From NCBI RefSeq assembly GCF_000220705.2, contig NZ_CP023202.1, positions 248,001 to 312,000 of the forward strand: a stretch of DNA of 64,000 nt. The letters run 5' to 3'. Below the pieces are notes generated by a model, which made no database searches, had not been told where the DNA came from, and was given only the letters and a program-made list of their open reading frames with translations. Shown piece after piece: positions 8,847-19,817 of this stretch (within the stretch, counting starts at the first letter, position 1; each line of letters starts with the position of its first letter). The position numbers and the translations under genes were made by a program. This stretch comes from Streptomyces xinghaiensis S187. GTDB lineage: Bacteria > Actinomycetota > Actinomycetes > Streptomycetales > Streptomycetaceae.

Positions 8847-9434
8847 ATGCCGCTGCTTTCCCTCCAGGCACCCAGGCCCGCCCAGCACAGCACCCTCGCG
8901 GCCCTCGGTTCCCCGGCCGCCGCGCCGGTGCTCCGCTCGCACCCCGGGCCGCTGACCCCGGAATCGCCCTTGCCGGTCCATGTCCTGGAGGGGATCACCC
9001 GGCAGGAAGGCCCACCGCCGGCCCGCCTGGCCGCGTGGCGCTTCCTGGTGCGGAGCGGGGGCCGCGCGGTGGCCGCCGCCGAGACCAAGCCCACGCCGGA
9101 CGGCTGGGCCTTCTCCCACTTCTTCGGGGGCCCGTACCTCTCCTCGACCGAGCAGGCCCTGCGCCAGGCGGAGGCGCTGTCGGGCGTGTACCAGCCGCGT
9201 CTGCTGTCGGTGCCCGAGCTCTACATGCTCACGCTGTGGCTGCACGGCGACACCGCCGCGGACCCCGCGGAGGGCCAGCCCGCCCCCACGGACCTGCTGG
9301 TCCCCCTCGCGCCCGCGCCTCCCGGCATCGCCGCGCACCACCCGCACCGGGTGTCGGACCTGCTGCCGGTGCTCACCCTCCGGCTGGGCCGGGTGGCGCC
9401 CCTGCTGGACGCGACGGCCTCACCGGCCGCCTGA
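8847..9434 (+). CDS. Streptomyces-type protein of unknown function
   Basis: 195 residues from an ATG preceded by GAGGCGA. Central segment (about 65-125): RLAAWRFLVRSGGRAVAAAETK, then a FSHFFGGPYLSSTEQALRQAE stretch that looks like a compact alpha/beta domain; the ends are Pro/Ala-rich and probably disordered. No signal peptide, transmembrane helix, metal site or catalytic motif is seen. Codon usage and regular frame bias say it is a real gene. A rho-independent-type hairpin follows 27 bp after the stop. Confidence 0.65.
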   Translation: MPLLSLQAPRPAQHSTLAALGSPAAAPVLRSHPGPLTPESPLPVHVLEGITRQEGPPPARLAAWRFLVRSGGRAVAAAETKPTPDGWAFSHFFGGPYLSSTEQALRQAEALSGVYQPRLLSVPELYMLTLWLHGDTAADPAEGQPAPTDLLVPLAPAPPGIAAHHPHRVSDLLPVLTLRLGRVAPLLDATASPAA

Positions 9435-9460
9435 ACACCCGGCTCTTCGCCCCGAACACT

Positions 9461-9493
9461 CGCGCCCCGCGGCTCCCCCGGCCGCGGGGCGCG
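9461..9493 (+). terminator. GC-rich hairpin after the 8847-9434 gene
   Basis: Thirteen-base-pair perfect stem (9461-9473 with 9481-9493) and a 7-nt loop, 27 bp past the stop codon. There is no U tract, as is usual for Streptomyces terminators. Confidence 0.6.
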
Positions 9494-9761
9494 CCGGTGC
9501 GCCGTCACCGCACCACCGCTCCGGCCCGGCCGGACTAGTCCGCTACGGCCATGGGGAACCACCCGAAGGGGCCGTCCTCTTGACGGCAACCGTCCGCAAG
9601 AGTGGTGCGTCATCACCCCGGAAGGGCGGGTACAGCGAAATTCCTGCGAAACACCATTCCGCGGGTAACACTGGAACCGACCAAGGAAAGGAATACGGGG
9701 GGCGGTTGTGAACATCATGTCAAGCCGCAGGACACTCACACCACAGCGAAAGATCCCTGCC
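9494..9761. other. Leader region of the DUF5999 gene
   Basis: About 270 bp with a distinctly AT-richer patch at 9640-9710, probably the promoter region. An in-frame ATG at 9708 could add 18 residues to the next gene but is not part of the conserved family N-terminus. Confidence 0.35.
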
Positions 9762-9968
9762 ATGTGCCAGCACTCCTCACCGTGCCCGACAGCCGACTCC
9801 GCCGACCGGGAAGCCGCCCACCTGGTGGCGCACCACCCCGAACAGGGCTGGAGTCTGCTGTGCAACGGCGTCCTGCTCTTCGAGGACACCGGTGAACTGC
9901 TGCCCGACGGGCAGATCATCGCTCCGCACCGGCCACTGGGCATCGAGCATGTGATGACCGCTGCCTGA
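9762..9968 (+). CDS. DUF5999 small protein
   Basis: 68 residues beginning MCQHSSPCPTADSADREAA and ending in a short IEHVMTAA tail, the full pattern of DUF5999, a family almost confined to Streptomyces and relatives. The N-terminal C-x-H-x4-C and a further Cys in WSLLCNGVLLFEDTGELLP could bind a metal, though this is not shown. The start at the MCQH ATG is chosen from the family. Function unknown; soluble, no membrane segment. Confidence 0.8.
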   Translation: MCQHSSPCPTADSADREAAHLVAHHPEQGWSLLCNGVLLFEDTGELLPDGQIIAPHRPLGIEHVMTAA

Positions 9969-10044
9969 CCCGGCGGCCGGTAACGACGGGCACCCCACAG
10001 AGATCACTCCGCGCAGATCCGCACGACAACCGTACAGAGATCAA

Positions 10045-10073
10045 GGGCCGGCCCGGCATCGCCGGACCGGCCC
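10045..10073. terminator. Bidirectional terminator between DUF5999 and gcvP
   Basis: Arms 10045-10057 and 10061-10073 pair over 13 positions with one C/A mismatch around a 3-nt loop, midway between convergent genes. Confidence 0.55.
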
Positions 10074-10108
10074 CGTTCATGCCACACGCCGGCGCCGCGC
10101 CGGAGGGG

Positions 10109-13003
<2,895 letters not shown>

Positions 13004-13067
13004 CTGCGGAGGCCTCCTGGTCGACGCGGACCTGCGAAGGGGCACCCTGACGGGTACCCCGAACGGG

Positions 13068-13290
13068 GGCCTCCCCCTCTGTCGTCGACCTGAGAGCTTC
13101 GCCGGACCCCGCACACGCGGTCCGGCTTTCACCGTCGGTGAGGAAAGGTTCCGGCACAGCCGGCCCGGTACCTGCCCTGCTTTCCAGAGTGACCTCGCCC
13201 GTGCGGTACGGGTGCCTGAGAGATTCCGGGGAGGATTTGCTCCTTCGGCGCCCCCGGCCCCGGGGGGCGGAGGACTCTCCCGCACGGGAT
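13068..13290 (-). ncRNA. Tandem glycine riboswitch upstream of gcvP
   Basis: Reading the minus strand, aptamer I begins near 13288 (GCGGGAGAGTCC, then GCCGAAGGAGCAAATC, and CTCTCAGGCACC) and ends near CACTCTGGAAAGCAG. Aptamer II follows with CACCGACGGTGAAAGCC, CGAAGCTCTCAGGTC and ACAGAGGGGGAGG (about 13068-13150). These are the conserved cores of the two glycine-binding aptamers, which bind ligand and normally switch the downstream genes on. Between it and gcvP, complementary GGGG/CCCC runs (about 13030-13075) could act as the expression platform. Confidence 0.92.
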
Positions 13291-13407
13291 CTGCGGCCAC
13301 GGCCAGCCTACCAGCGGGGCCCCGGACCGGACCCCCGAGTGGCCGACGGGCCGGATCTGGCCTTACGTGGATTCCACGGGGAAGTCCGCCGACCAGTTGG
13401 AGGGACC

Positions 13408-13788
13408 GTGCACACGGGGATCGACCCGCGGAGCCTCATCGGCCGCAAGGCCTTCGACAGCGACGGCACGAAGATCGGCACCGTGGACGAGGTGTACCTC
13501 GACGACGCCACCGGACTGCCCGAGTGGGCGGCCGTGCGCACCGGCCTGTTCGGCCGGGACGCCTTCGTCCCGCTGGAGCCGAGCGAGTTCGTCGACGGCA
13601 CCCTGTACGTGCCCTACCGCCGGTCGCTGATCCGGAACGCGCCCGACTTCGGGGTGGGCCGCCACCTCTCGCCGGAGCAGGAGCTCCAGCTCTACCACCA
13701 CTACGGGCTGGAGGCGGAGCTCCCGGACGGCGACGAGGAGGCCCCCGGCCGGGACGGCTCCGGACGGACCGCCGGATCCGGCGCCTGA
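13408..13788 (+). CDS. PRC-barrel domain protein
   Basis: 126 residues. Residues 8-65 are a PRC-barrel (LIGRKAFDSDGTKIGTVDEVYLD, then WAAVRTGLFGRDAFVPL), followed by PYRRSLIRNAPDF and a YHHYGL motif, which is the usual Streptomyces PRC stress-type protein. The GTG at 13408 follows GGAGG. Probably a small cytoplasmic protein of general stress or RNA-related function; the exact role is unknown. Its last 88 bp overlap the 3' end of dinB on the other strand. Confidence 0.85.
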   Translation: MHTGIDPRSLIGRKAFDSDGTKIGTVDEVYLDDATGLPEWAAVRTGLFGRDAFVPLEPSEFVDGTLYVPYRRSLIRNAPDFGVGRHLSPEQELQLYHHYGLEAELPDGDEEAPGRDGSGRTAGSGA

Positions 13789-15287
13789 CCGCCCGGCGGG
13801 CCGGGTTCCCGGCCCCCGCTCCGGCCGGGCTCCGGGCCGCCGTCCCGCCGTACCAACGGCGGCGGCGCGGCCGGTTCCAGGGCCGGATCCTCCGCGCGGA
13901 AGGTCCGTACCCGGCCCGGCTCCGACCAGGGCTGCTCGAACCGGACGGTCACCCGGCCCAGACCGCTGCCCTGCACCCAGCCGGTCCCGTACTCCGCGTG
14001 CCGCACGTCGTGCCCGGGGTGCCACCGGCGGGAGCCCTCCCGGGCACCTGTGACGTCCCCCGCGTCCCCGGCCAATGCCGCTTGCGCCGCGGCGACGCCC
14101 TCCCCCGCGGCCTCCCCCGGCCGGTCGGGCCGCGTGCCCGCCTCCGCGTCCTCGTCCCCGCCCGGTCCTGTCCGTGCGCGGACGGCCGGGGCCGCCGGGG
14201 CGGTGCCCTCCAGCGCGGCCTGCGCGAAGAGATCCTCCTGGGTGAAGTCCGCCAGCCCCGTGACGCCGACGCCGAGCAGCCGCACCCCGCCGGTGGTGTC
14301 CACCCCGTCGAGCAGCCGCACCGCCGCCTCGCGCACCACCCCCGGATCGTCGGTGGGACCGCGCAGGGTCTCCGAGCGGGTCAGCGTGGAGAAGTCGTAG
14401 CGCCGGACCTTGAGGACGACCGTGCGCCCGGACCGGCCGGCGGCCCGCAGCCGGGTGACACACCGGCCGGCCAGCCGCATCACCTCCCCGTACACCCGGG
14501 TCCGGTCGTGCAGGTCCACGTCGAAGGTGTCCTCCACGGAGACGGACTTGCTGTCCCGCTCGGCCACCACCGGGCGGTCGTCCCGGCCGGTGGCGAGGGC
14601 GTACAGCGAGCCGCCGTGCGCCTTGCCCAGCAGCCGCACCAGCTCGGCCTCCCCCGCCCCGGCCATCTCCTCGACGGTGCCGATGCCCGCCCGGCGGAGC
14701 TGCTCGGCGGTGGCGGGCCCGACACCGGGCAGCACCCGGACCGGCATCGGCGCCAGCAGTTCGCGTTCCGTACCCGGCTCGATCACCACGAGGCCGTCCG
14801 GCTTCGCCTGCTCGGACGCCATCTTGGCGAGCATCTTGGACCCGGCCAGGCCGACCGAGCCGGTGAGCGAGGTCCGCGCGCGGATCGCGGTCCGCAGCCG
14901 CTCGCCGGCCTCCCGGGCCGCGGAGGCGGTCGCCGGGGGCGCCGGTCCCGCCGCCAGGTCCACGAAGGCCTCGTCCAGGCTGAGCGGCTCGACCAGCGGC
15001 GACAGCTCCCGCAGCAGCTCCATGACCGCCTCGCTCACCTGGCGGTACAGCGAGAAGCGGGGCGTCAGATAGGCGGCGTTGGGGCAGAGCCGACGGGCCT
15101 GGGCCGTCGACATGGCCGAGTGGACACCGAAGACCCGCGCCTCGTAGGAGGCGGTGGCGACGACGCCGCGCGGCCCGAGACCGCCGACGACGACCGGCTT
15201 TCCGCGCAGACTGGGCTTGGACGCCTGCTCCGCCGAGGCGAAGAAGGCGTCCATGTCCAGATGCAGGATCGTCGGAACCGGTCTCAC
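13701..15287 (-). CDS. dinB: DNA polymerase IV (Y-family translesion polymerase)
   Basis: 528 residues, longer than E. coli DinB (351). Catalytic acids D11 (HLDMDAFFASAEQ) and D105/E106 (PLSLDEAFVD) are intact; helix-hairpin-helix VRVLPGVGPATAEQL near 183-197; little-finger domain to about 345. QEDLF at 350-354 matches a beta-clamp-binding pentapeptide. After a disordered linker (360-430) comes a C-terminal module WHPGHDVRHAEYGTGWVQGSG found in actinobacterial DinB. Makes short, error-prone repair patches past damage. Follows the MerR gene by 78 bp; no LexA box was recognised. Confidence 0.93.
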   Translation of the reverse strand: MRPVPTILHLDMDAFFASAEQASKPSLRGKPVVVGGLGPRGVVATASYEARVFGVHSAMSTAQARRLCPNAAYLTPRFSLYRQVSEAVMELLRELSPLVEPLSLDEAFVDLAAGPAPPATASAAREAGERLRTAIRARTSLTGSVGLAGSKMLAKMASEQAKPDGLVVIEPGTERELLAPMPVRVLPGVGPATAEQLRRAGIGTVEEMAGAGEAELVRLLGKAHGGSLYALATGRDDRPVVAERDSKSVSVEDTFDVDLHDRTRVYGEVMRLAGRCVTRLRAAGRSGRTVVLKVRRYDFSTLTRSETLRGPTDDPGVVREAAVRLLDGVDTTGGVRLLGVGVTGLADFTQEDLFAQAALEGTAPAAPAVRARTGPGGDEDAEAGTRPDRPGEAAGEGVAAAQAALAGDAGDVTGAREGSRRWHPGHDVRHAEYGTGWVQGSGLGRVTVRFEQPWSEPGRVRTFRAEDPALEPAAPPPLVRRDGGPEPGRSGGREPGPPGGQAPDPAVRPEPSRPGASSSPSGSSASSP

Positions 15288-15365
15288 GGCACCGATGCTG
15301 CCCTACGGCACCGACAACGGCTGCGGCGGCCGCGCCGCCACCGGGGAGGCGCGCCCGGGCCGGTC

Positions 15366-15977
15366 TCAGCCGGCGCGGTTCCGGCGGCGGGCCAGTTCGT
15401 CACCGGGATGGTGCCCGATCAGGGTCTCCCCCGTGTCCACCCGCTCCCCGTGCAGCTGCTGCAGCGCGCTCTCCACATCGCGCCAGACCACACCGACGGC
15501 GATGCCGAACATGCCCTGGCCGCCCTGCAGGAGGCCGACGACCTCGTCCGGGGAGGAGCACTCGTGGACCGTCGCACCGTCGCTCATCAGCGTCATCCGG
15601 GCCAGGTCGGCCCGCTCACGGGTGCGCAGATGGCGCACCGCCGCCCGGATGTTCTGGAGGGAGACACCGGTGTCCAGGAACCGCTTGACGATCTTGAGGA
15701 CGACGACGTCCTCGATGCTGTAGAGCCGCTGACCGCCCGAGCCGTGGGCGGAGCGCACACTCGGCTCCACCAGCCCCGTGCGGGCCCAGTAGTCGAGCTG
15801 CCGGTAGGTGATGCCCGCGGCCGCGCAGGCCGTGGGGCCGCGGTAGCCGACGTTCTCGGAAGGCCGGCCGGGGGGTGTCACGGGACCCGTCGCGGCGGTC
15901 TTCTGAATGGGGGCGGAGCCACCCGCGTGGAGCGGAATGGGACTGCCCGCCGCTGTACCGTCGCCGGTGCTGCTCAC
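15366..15977 (-). CDS. MerR-family regulator (Rv1830-like)
   Basis: 203 residues. After a flexible 40-residue N-terminus, VGYRGPTACAAAGITYRQLDYWARTGLVEPS and SGGQRLYSIEDVVVLKIV form the winged helix-turn-helix (about 43-100), then a coiled coil and an RTRERADLARMTLMSDGATVHEC effector-type domain. No metal-binding cysteine set. The GTG at 15977 has GGAGG upstream; an earlier start at 16055 lacks one. With the nuclease and second MerR gene upstream it reproduces the M. tuberculosis Rv1828-Rv1830 order. Ligand unknown. Confidence 0.88.
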   Translation of the reverse strand: MSSTGDGTAAGSPIPLHAGGSAPIQKTAATGPVTPPGRPSENVGYRGPTACAAAGITYRQLDYWARTGLVEPSVRSAHGSGGQRLYSIEDVVVLKIVKRFLDTGVSLQNIRAAVRHLRTRERADLARMTLMSDGATVHECSSPDEVVGLLQGGQGMFGIAVGVVWRDVESALQQLHGERVDTGETLIGHHPGDELARRRNRAG

Positions 15978-16154
15978 GCCGACCTCCGTCCTTGACCTGC
16001 CTTGTCGACGGTAGGCAGTCACCGGGGGTGCGTCAACGATCGCCGCGCTCGGCACGCCGGGTGATAATCACCCCTGGGGTGGTTTTCCGTAACCGCGGAC
16101 GGGGAACGGCTCGGCGAATGCGCGGCGGGCGGTTGCGGAGTGCTCCCGCCCGCG

Positions 16155-16628
16155 TCACTGGCTGCTGGTACCGAAGTCCTCCGGCGAGATCTGGTCGAGG
16201 AACTCGCGGAACTTCTCCACCTCGTCCTCCTGCTCGTCCGGGATGGCGATACCGGCGTCGTCCAGCACCCCGTCACTGCCGTAGATCGGGGTACCGGTGC
16301 GCAGGGCGAGCGCTATGGCGTCGGACGGGCGGGCGCTCACCTCGACACCGCTCGCGAAGACCAGCTCCGCGTAGAAGACACCCTCCCGCAGATCCGTGAT
16401 GCGGACCTGGGTCAGCTCCTGGCCCACCGCTTCGAGCACGTCCTTGAACAGGTCGTGCGTCAGCGGTCTGGCCGGGGCCATGCCCTGCTGGGCGAAGGCG
16501 ATCGCGGTCGCCTCCCCCGGCCCGATCCAGATGGGAAGGTACCGGTCGCCTCCCACCTCACGCAGGAGCACGATCGGTTGGTTGGAGGGCATTTCCACCC
16601 GGACACCCACAACGTCGAGCTCGTTCAC
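16155..16628 (-). CDS. Bifunctional nuclease (BFN/DUF151) family protein
   Basis: 157 residues covering the whole DUF151 domain: MNELDVVGVRVEMPSNQPIV, then LPIWIGPGEATAIA, the RPLTHDL motif and RPSDAIALALRTGTPIY, with an acidic tail. The family has reported RNase and DNase activity in plants; in actinobacteria it is conserved between two merR genes (Rv1829). Soluble, cytoplasmic. Gaps of 62 bp upstream and 177 bp downstream suggest co-transcription at least with the upstream MerR gene. Confidence 0.9.
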   Translation of the reverse strand: MNELDVVGVRVEMPSNQPIVLLREVGGDRYLPIWIGPGEATAIAFAQQGMAPARPLTHDLFKDVLEAVGQELTQVRITDLREGVFYAELVFASGVEVSARPSDAIALALRTGTPIYGSDGVLDDAGIAIPDEQEDEVEKFREFLDQISPEDFGTSSQ

Positions 16629-16690
16629 ACAGCAACCCTAGGACCTGCCCGGCCGTTTTGGGTAGTCGGGCACCCCTCGGAAGCGCGGAG

Positions 16691-17431
16691 TCAGCGCAGA
16701 CGCACCCCGAGCGACGACTGCACCAGGGCCGCGTGGAGCCGCAGCGAGAGGGTCGCCAGCTCGCGCGCGGTGGATTCGGCGTGGGCGCGCGTCTGGGGGT
16801 TGCGGTGCCGCCTCAGCGGCGAGACGACCTGTTCCACCAGGCCGGCCTCACGGTCCGCGGCCGCCTTCATGACCCGCAGATGCCGGGGCTCCAGACCGAA
16901 GCGGCCGATCTCCCCGAGCAGCCCGGCGATCGTGACGGCGTCGGGGCCGTAGCTCCCGTCCTCCAGCGGCGAGATCAGGCCGTACGACTCCCACTCGGCC
17001 AGGTCCCGCTCCTCCACCCCGGCCCCGGCCAGCAGCCCGGCGCGATCGGTCCGGGCGGGAGCCGGGTCCGCGTCCCCGGGGTCCAGCACACCGTCCAGCA
17101 GGTCCCGGGCCCGGCCGGGCGCGGGGACGTCCGGCCGCTCGCCCCGCTCCAGGGCGTCCAGCTGCTCGCGGATCACCTTGAGCGGCAGGTAGTGGTCGCG
17201 CTGCATCCGCAGGACCCGCGCGAGCCGTTCGACGTCGTCCGGGCTGAACTTGCGGTAGCCCGACGGCGTGCGCCGCGGCTCGACCAGGCCCTCCGCCTCC
17301 AGGAACCGGATCTTGGAGATGGTGATCTCCGGAAACTCGTCCCGGAGGAGGCCCAGCACCCGGCCGATGCTGAGCAAACGGCTGTCGGGGGCGGCGCCGG
17401 AGCCGGCGCCGCCCGACGGTGTCTGGCGCAT
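16691..17431 (-). CDS. MerR-family regulator (Rv1828-like)
   Basis: 246 residues. The MerR winged helix at 20-95 (LSIGRVLGLLRDEFPEITISKIRFLE, then RTPSGYRKFSPDDVERLARVL) is followed by the longer C-terminal sensor domain typical of Rv1828. ATG at 17431 with GGAAAGG upstream, 16 bp after the FHA gene stop. The pairing with a GarA-type protein is conserved across actinobacteria and suggests a role tied to nitrogen/carbon status, but no ligand is known. Confidence 0.9.
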   Translation of the reverse strand: MRQTPSGGAGSGAAPDSRLLSIGRVLGLLRDEFPEITISKIRFLEAEGLVEPRRTPSGYRKFSPDDVERLARVLRMQRDHYLPLKVIREQLDALERGERPDVPAPGRARDLLDGVLDPGDADPAPARTDRAGLLAGAGVEERDLAEWESYGLISPLEDGSYGPDAVTIAGLLGEIGRFGLEPRHLRVMKAAADREAGLVEQVVSPLRRHRNPQTRAHAESTARELATLSLRLHAALVQSSLGVRLR

Positions 17432-17447
17432 GGGCCTTTCCCTGCGG

Positions 17448-18263
17448 TCAGATGCTCCGCTGGCTCGCGTAGAAGACCAGCCGGTACTTGCCGATCTGCA
17501 CCTCGTCACCGTTGGTCAGCGGAACCGAGTCGATGCGCTCGCGGTTGACGTAGGTGCCGTTGAGGCTGCCGACATCGGCCACGGTGAAGCCGCCGTCCGG
17601 ACCGCGGCGGAACTCCACGTGGCGCCGGGAGACGGTCACGTCGTCCAGGAAGATGTCACTCTGCGGGTGGCGGCCGGCCGTGGTCAGCTCGCCGTCCAGC
17701 AGGAAGCGGCTTCCGGAGTTCGGGCCGCGCCGGACGACCAGCAGCGCCGAACCCGGCGGCAGGGCGTCGACGGCGGCCTGGGCCTCCGGCGAGAGCGGCG
17801 GCGCGGTCTGGCCGGTGGCCTCCGCCTCGTAGGCCTCCAGGCCCGAGATCGAGATCGTCGAGGTGGTCTCGGAGGGCCGCTCCGACGGCGCGCCGCGCAG
17901 CGGAGCACCGCAGTTGGAGCAGAAGCGGCTGGCCTCCGCGTTCCGGTGCCCGCACCTCGTACAAACCGGCAAGGCCGACATGGACTGTGCCTCCTGCTGC
18001 GACGGCCCACCGGGGGCCTGGGACGCGTACGGGCCGGAGCCGAACTCTCCACCCGCACTTGAGGTTGATGAACCTATGCGTCCGGACGCGGCAGGGTCAA
18101 CAGAGGACGCGCCGCTGCCCCCCTCGGCCCCCGCCACCTCGTCACGGAACAGCGGCCGCTCCGCCTGCCGCGCGCCGCCCTCCTCCGCGCCACCGGCCCG
18201 GTGACGGGCACCGCCCGACTCTTCCCGAGCGCTCTTACCGAACAACTTCCCGAACAACTTCAC
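17448..18263 (-). CDS. garA: GarA-like FHA protein with an added zinc ribbon
   Basis: 271 residues. 1-95 is disordered; C101-x2-C104 and C115-x2-C118 form a zinc ribbon; SETTSTIS at 131-138 holds the ETTS (132-135) phosphorylation motif of mycobacterial GarA and corynebacterial OdhI; 173-265 is the FHA domain (GRHPQSDIFLDDVTVSRRH, then SLNGTYVN). GarA/OdhI switches 2-oxoglutarate dehydrogenase and glutamate enzymes according to Ser/Thr kinase phosphorylation. The ETTS and FHA parts closely resemble GarA; the zinc ribbon and long N-terminus are the additions seen here. Confidence 0.88.
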   Translation of the reverse strand: MKLFGKLFGKSAREESGGARHRAGGAEEGGARQAERPLFRDEVAGAEGGSGASSVDPAASGRIGSSTSSAGGEFGSGPYASQAPGGPSQQEAQSMSALPVCTRCGHRNAEASRFCSNCGAPLRGAPSERPSETTSTISISGLEAYEAEATGQTAPPLSPEAQAAVDALPPGSALLVVRRGPNSGSRFLLDGELTTAGRHPQSDIFLDDVTVSRRHVEFRRGPDGGFTVADVGSLNGTYVNRERIDSVPLTNGDEVQIGKYRLVFYASQRSI

Positions 18264-18477
18264 GGGCGATTCCCCTTGACCGAAACAGACCCGCCCGTGG
18301 GGCAGGACGAAACCTCATTGCACACCATGTGTGCCGACCCGGACATGAAGACAACGTCCGCGCCCACCAGACAGTTTCCACCACGCACCGCCCTCGCGGT
18401 GCTCCGACCCCCCGCAGCCGCACGCGCCCGGCGAGCCTCTCGCGCGTACCGCCCGCGCCCCGGCGACCGACCGCCTC

Positions 18478-19488
18478 TCACTGCGGTGACGACCGAGCGT
18501 AGTCAGGCCGATCCGCCGCCCGCAAGGCGTCCACGACGATCTTCTCCTCGCGGGTGACGGCCACGGTGGCCTGCTCCTTTTCCAGGCTCTGCACCACACC
18601 GCCGGGAATGTTGAGGGCGGGCTCCAGATCCTGCGGATCGCCGATCGCCCTGATCCGGAACGGCTGCTCCACGCGCTGCCCGTCGATGCGGACCCGGTCA
18701 CCGTCCTGCGTGAAGAACGTGCCCGCCACCACCCGGACGTCGTTGATCTGGATCGCCTCGGCACCGGCGGCCCGCAGCTCCTGTATGGCGTCCAGCAGCT
18801 TGTACGCGTCGACGGCCCCTTGCGGAGCACTGACGGTGATGGTGAGACCGGGGCCCTCGGCAGCCACCGTCCCGGCCAGCACGCCGAGTTGCTGCTCCTT
18901 CTGCTCCGTCTGCCGGCGGGCCTCCTCCGCCTGGTCCGAGCTGTTCTCCAGCTCGGTCCGCTGCTCCTCCAGACGCTGCTTCTCGTCCTGGAGCCGCTGG
19001 GTCTGGTCACCGATCTCGTCGAGGATCCGGACGAGGTCCTCCTGGCGTGCGCCGCGGAGCACGCTGGCGTCGCTCGTGGAACGGACCTGGATCGCCAGCC
19101 CCAGCCCGAGCACGCACAGCAGCAGCGCCACGATCAGCTGGGCGCGGCTGACCCGTGGCGGCCAGAGAGCGGCCCGCAGCCGCTGACGCCCCGTCATCCC
19201 CTCCTCATCACGCGGGCTCGCCGCCGTCGGGACGGCGGCTCCCGCGTCGGGAGCGGGTGCGGGAGGTGCGGGCTCACCGGACGAGGCGCCGGCCGCCGCC
19301 GGGCTGCCGCCGGGGCGCTCCCCGCCGGCAGCCGGAGTCTTCTCCTCGGGCAGCGGCTGCCGTCCCGGCCCCGGGTGCCGCGCGGCACCCGTGCCGTTCC
19401 GGGGCTCCGCACGCTCCTCCGGCGTCCGGGCGCGGTCCGCGCCGGTGTCCTCCGGCTCCGGTGTCCTGTCGTCGCTCATCGGCCTCAC
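18478..19488 (-). CDS. DUF881 membrane-anchored protein
   Basis: 336 residues: about 110 acidic/Pro-rich cytoplasmic residues, one transmembrane helix (LIVALLLCVLGLGLAIQV, about 118-135), an extracytoplasmic coiled coil (QTQRLQDEKQRLEEQRTEL), then the DUF881 domain (GPGLTITVSAPQGAVDAYKLL and IPGGVVQSLEKEQATVAV). The GTG start overlaps the preceding stop as GTGA, so translation is coupled to the small basic protein. Equivalent to M. tuberculosis Rv1825, a predicted cell-envelope protein. Confidence 0.9.
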   Translation of the reverse strand: MRPMSDDRTPEPEDTGADRARTPEERAEPRNGTGAARHPGPGRQPLPEEKTPAAGGERPGGSPAAAGASSGEPAPPAPAPDAGAAVPTAASPRDEEGMTGRQRLRAALWPPRVSRAQLIVALLLCVLGLGLAIQVRSTSDASVLRGARQEDLVRILDEIGDQTQRLQDEKQRLEEQRTELENSSDQAEEARRQTEQKEQQLGVLAGTVAAEGPGLTITVSAPQGAVDAYKLLDAIQELRAAGAEAIQINDVRVVAGTFFTQDGDRVRIDGQRVEQPFRIRAIGDPQDLEPALNIPGGVVQSLEKEQATVAVTREEKIVVDALRAADRPDYARSSPQ

Positions 19489-19817
19489 GCCCGGAAGACG
19501 TGCCGGCGGATGGCGGCGGCGTTGGAGAAGATCCGGATGCCGAGCACCACCACGACACCGGTGGACAACTGCGCCCCGACACCCAGCTTGTCACCGAGGA
19601 AGACGATCAAAGCGGCCACCACCACGTTCGAAAGGAACGACACCACGAAGACCTTGTCGTCGAAGATGCCGTCCAGCATCGCCCGCAGACCGCCGAACAC
19701 CGCGTCCAGCGCGGCCACCACGGCGATGGGCAGATACGGCTCCACCACCGCCGGAACCTCCGGCCGGACCAGCAGTCCGACCACGACGCCCACGACGAGG
19801 CCCAGTACGGCGATCAC
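19485..19817 (-). CDS. Small basic family membrane protein (DUF1290)
   Basis: 110 residues with three hydrophobic helices (VIAVLGLVVGVVVGLLV near the start, then LPIAVVAALDAVFGGL, and VVVAALIVFLGDKLGV). The domain is full-length and ends in AAIRRHVFRA. It sits between two DUF881 genes with GTGA overlaps at both ends, the arrangement of M. tuberculosis Rv1823-Rv1825, so the three are translated as a unit and probably form one envelope complex. Biochemical role unknown. Confidence 0.92.
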   Translation of the reverse strand: MIAVLGLVVGVVVGLLVRPEVPAVVEPYLPIAVVAALDAVFGGLRAMLDGIFDDKVFVVSFLSNVVVAALIVFLGDKLGVGAQLSTGVVVVLGIRIFSNAAAIRRHVFRA

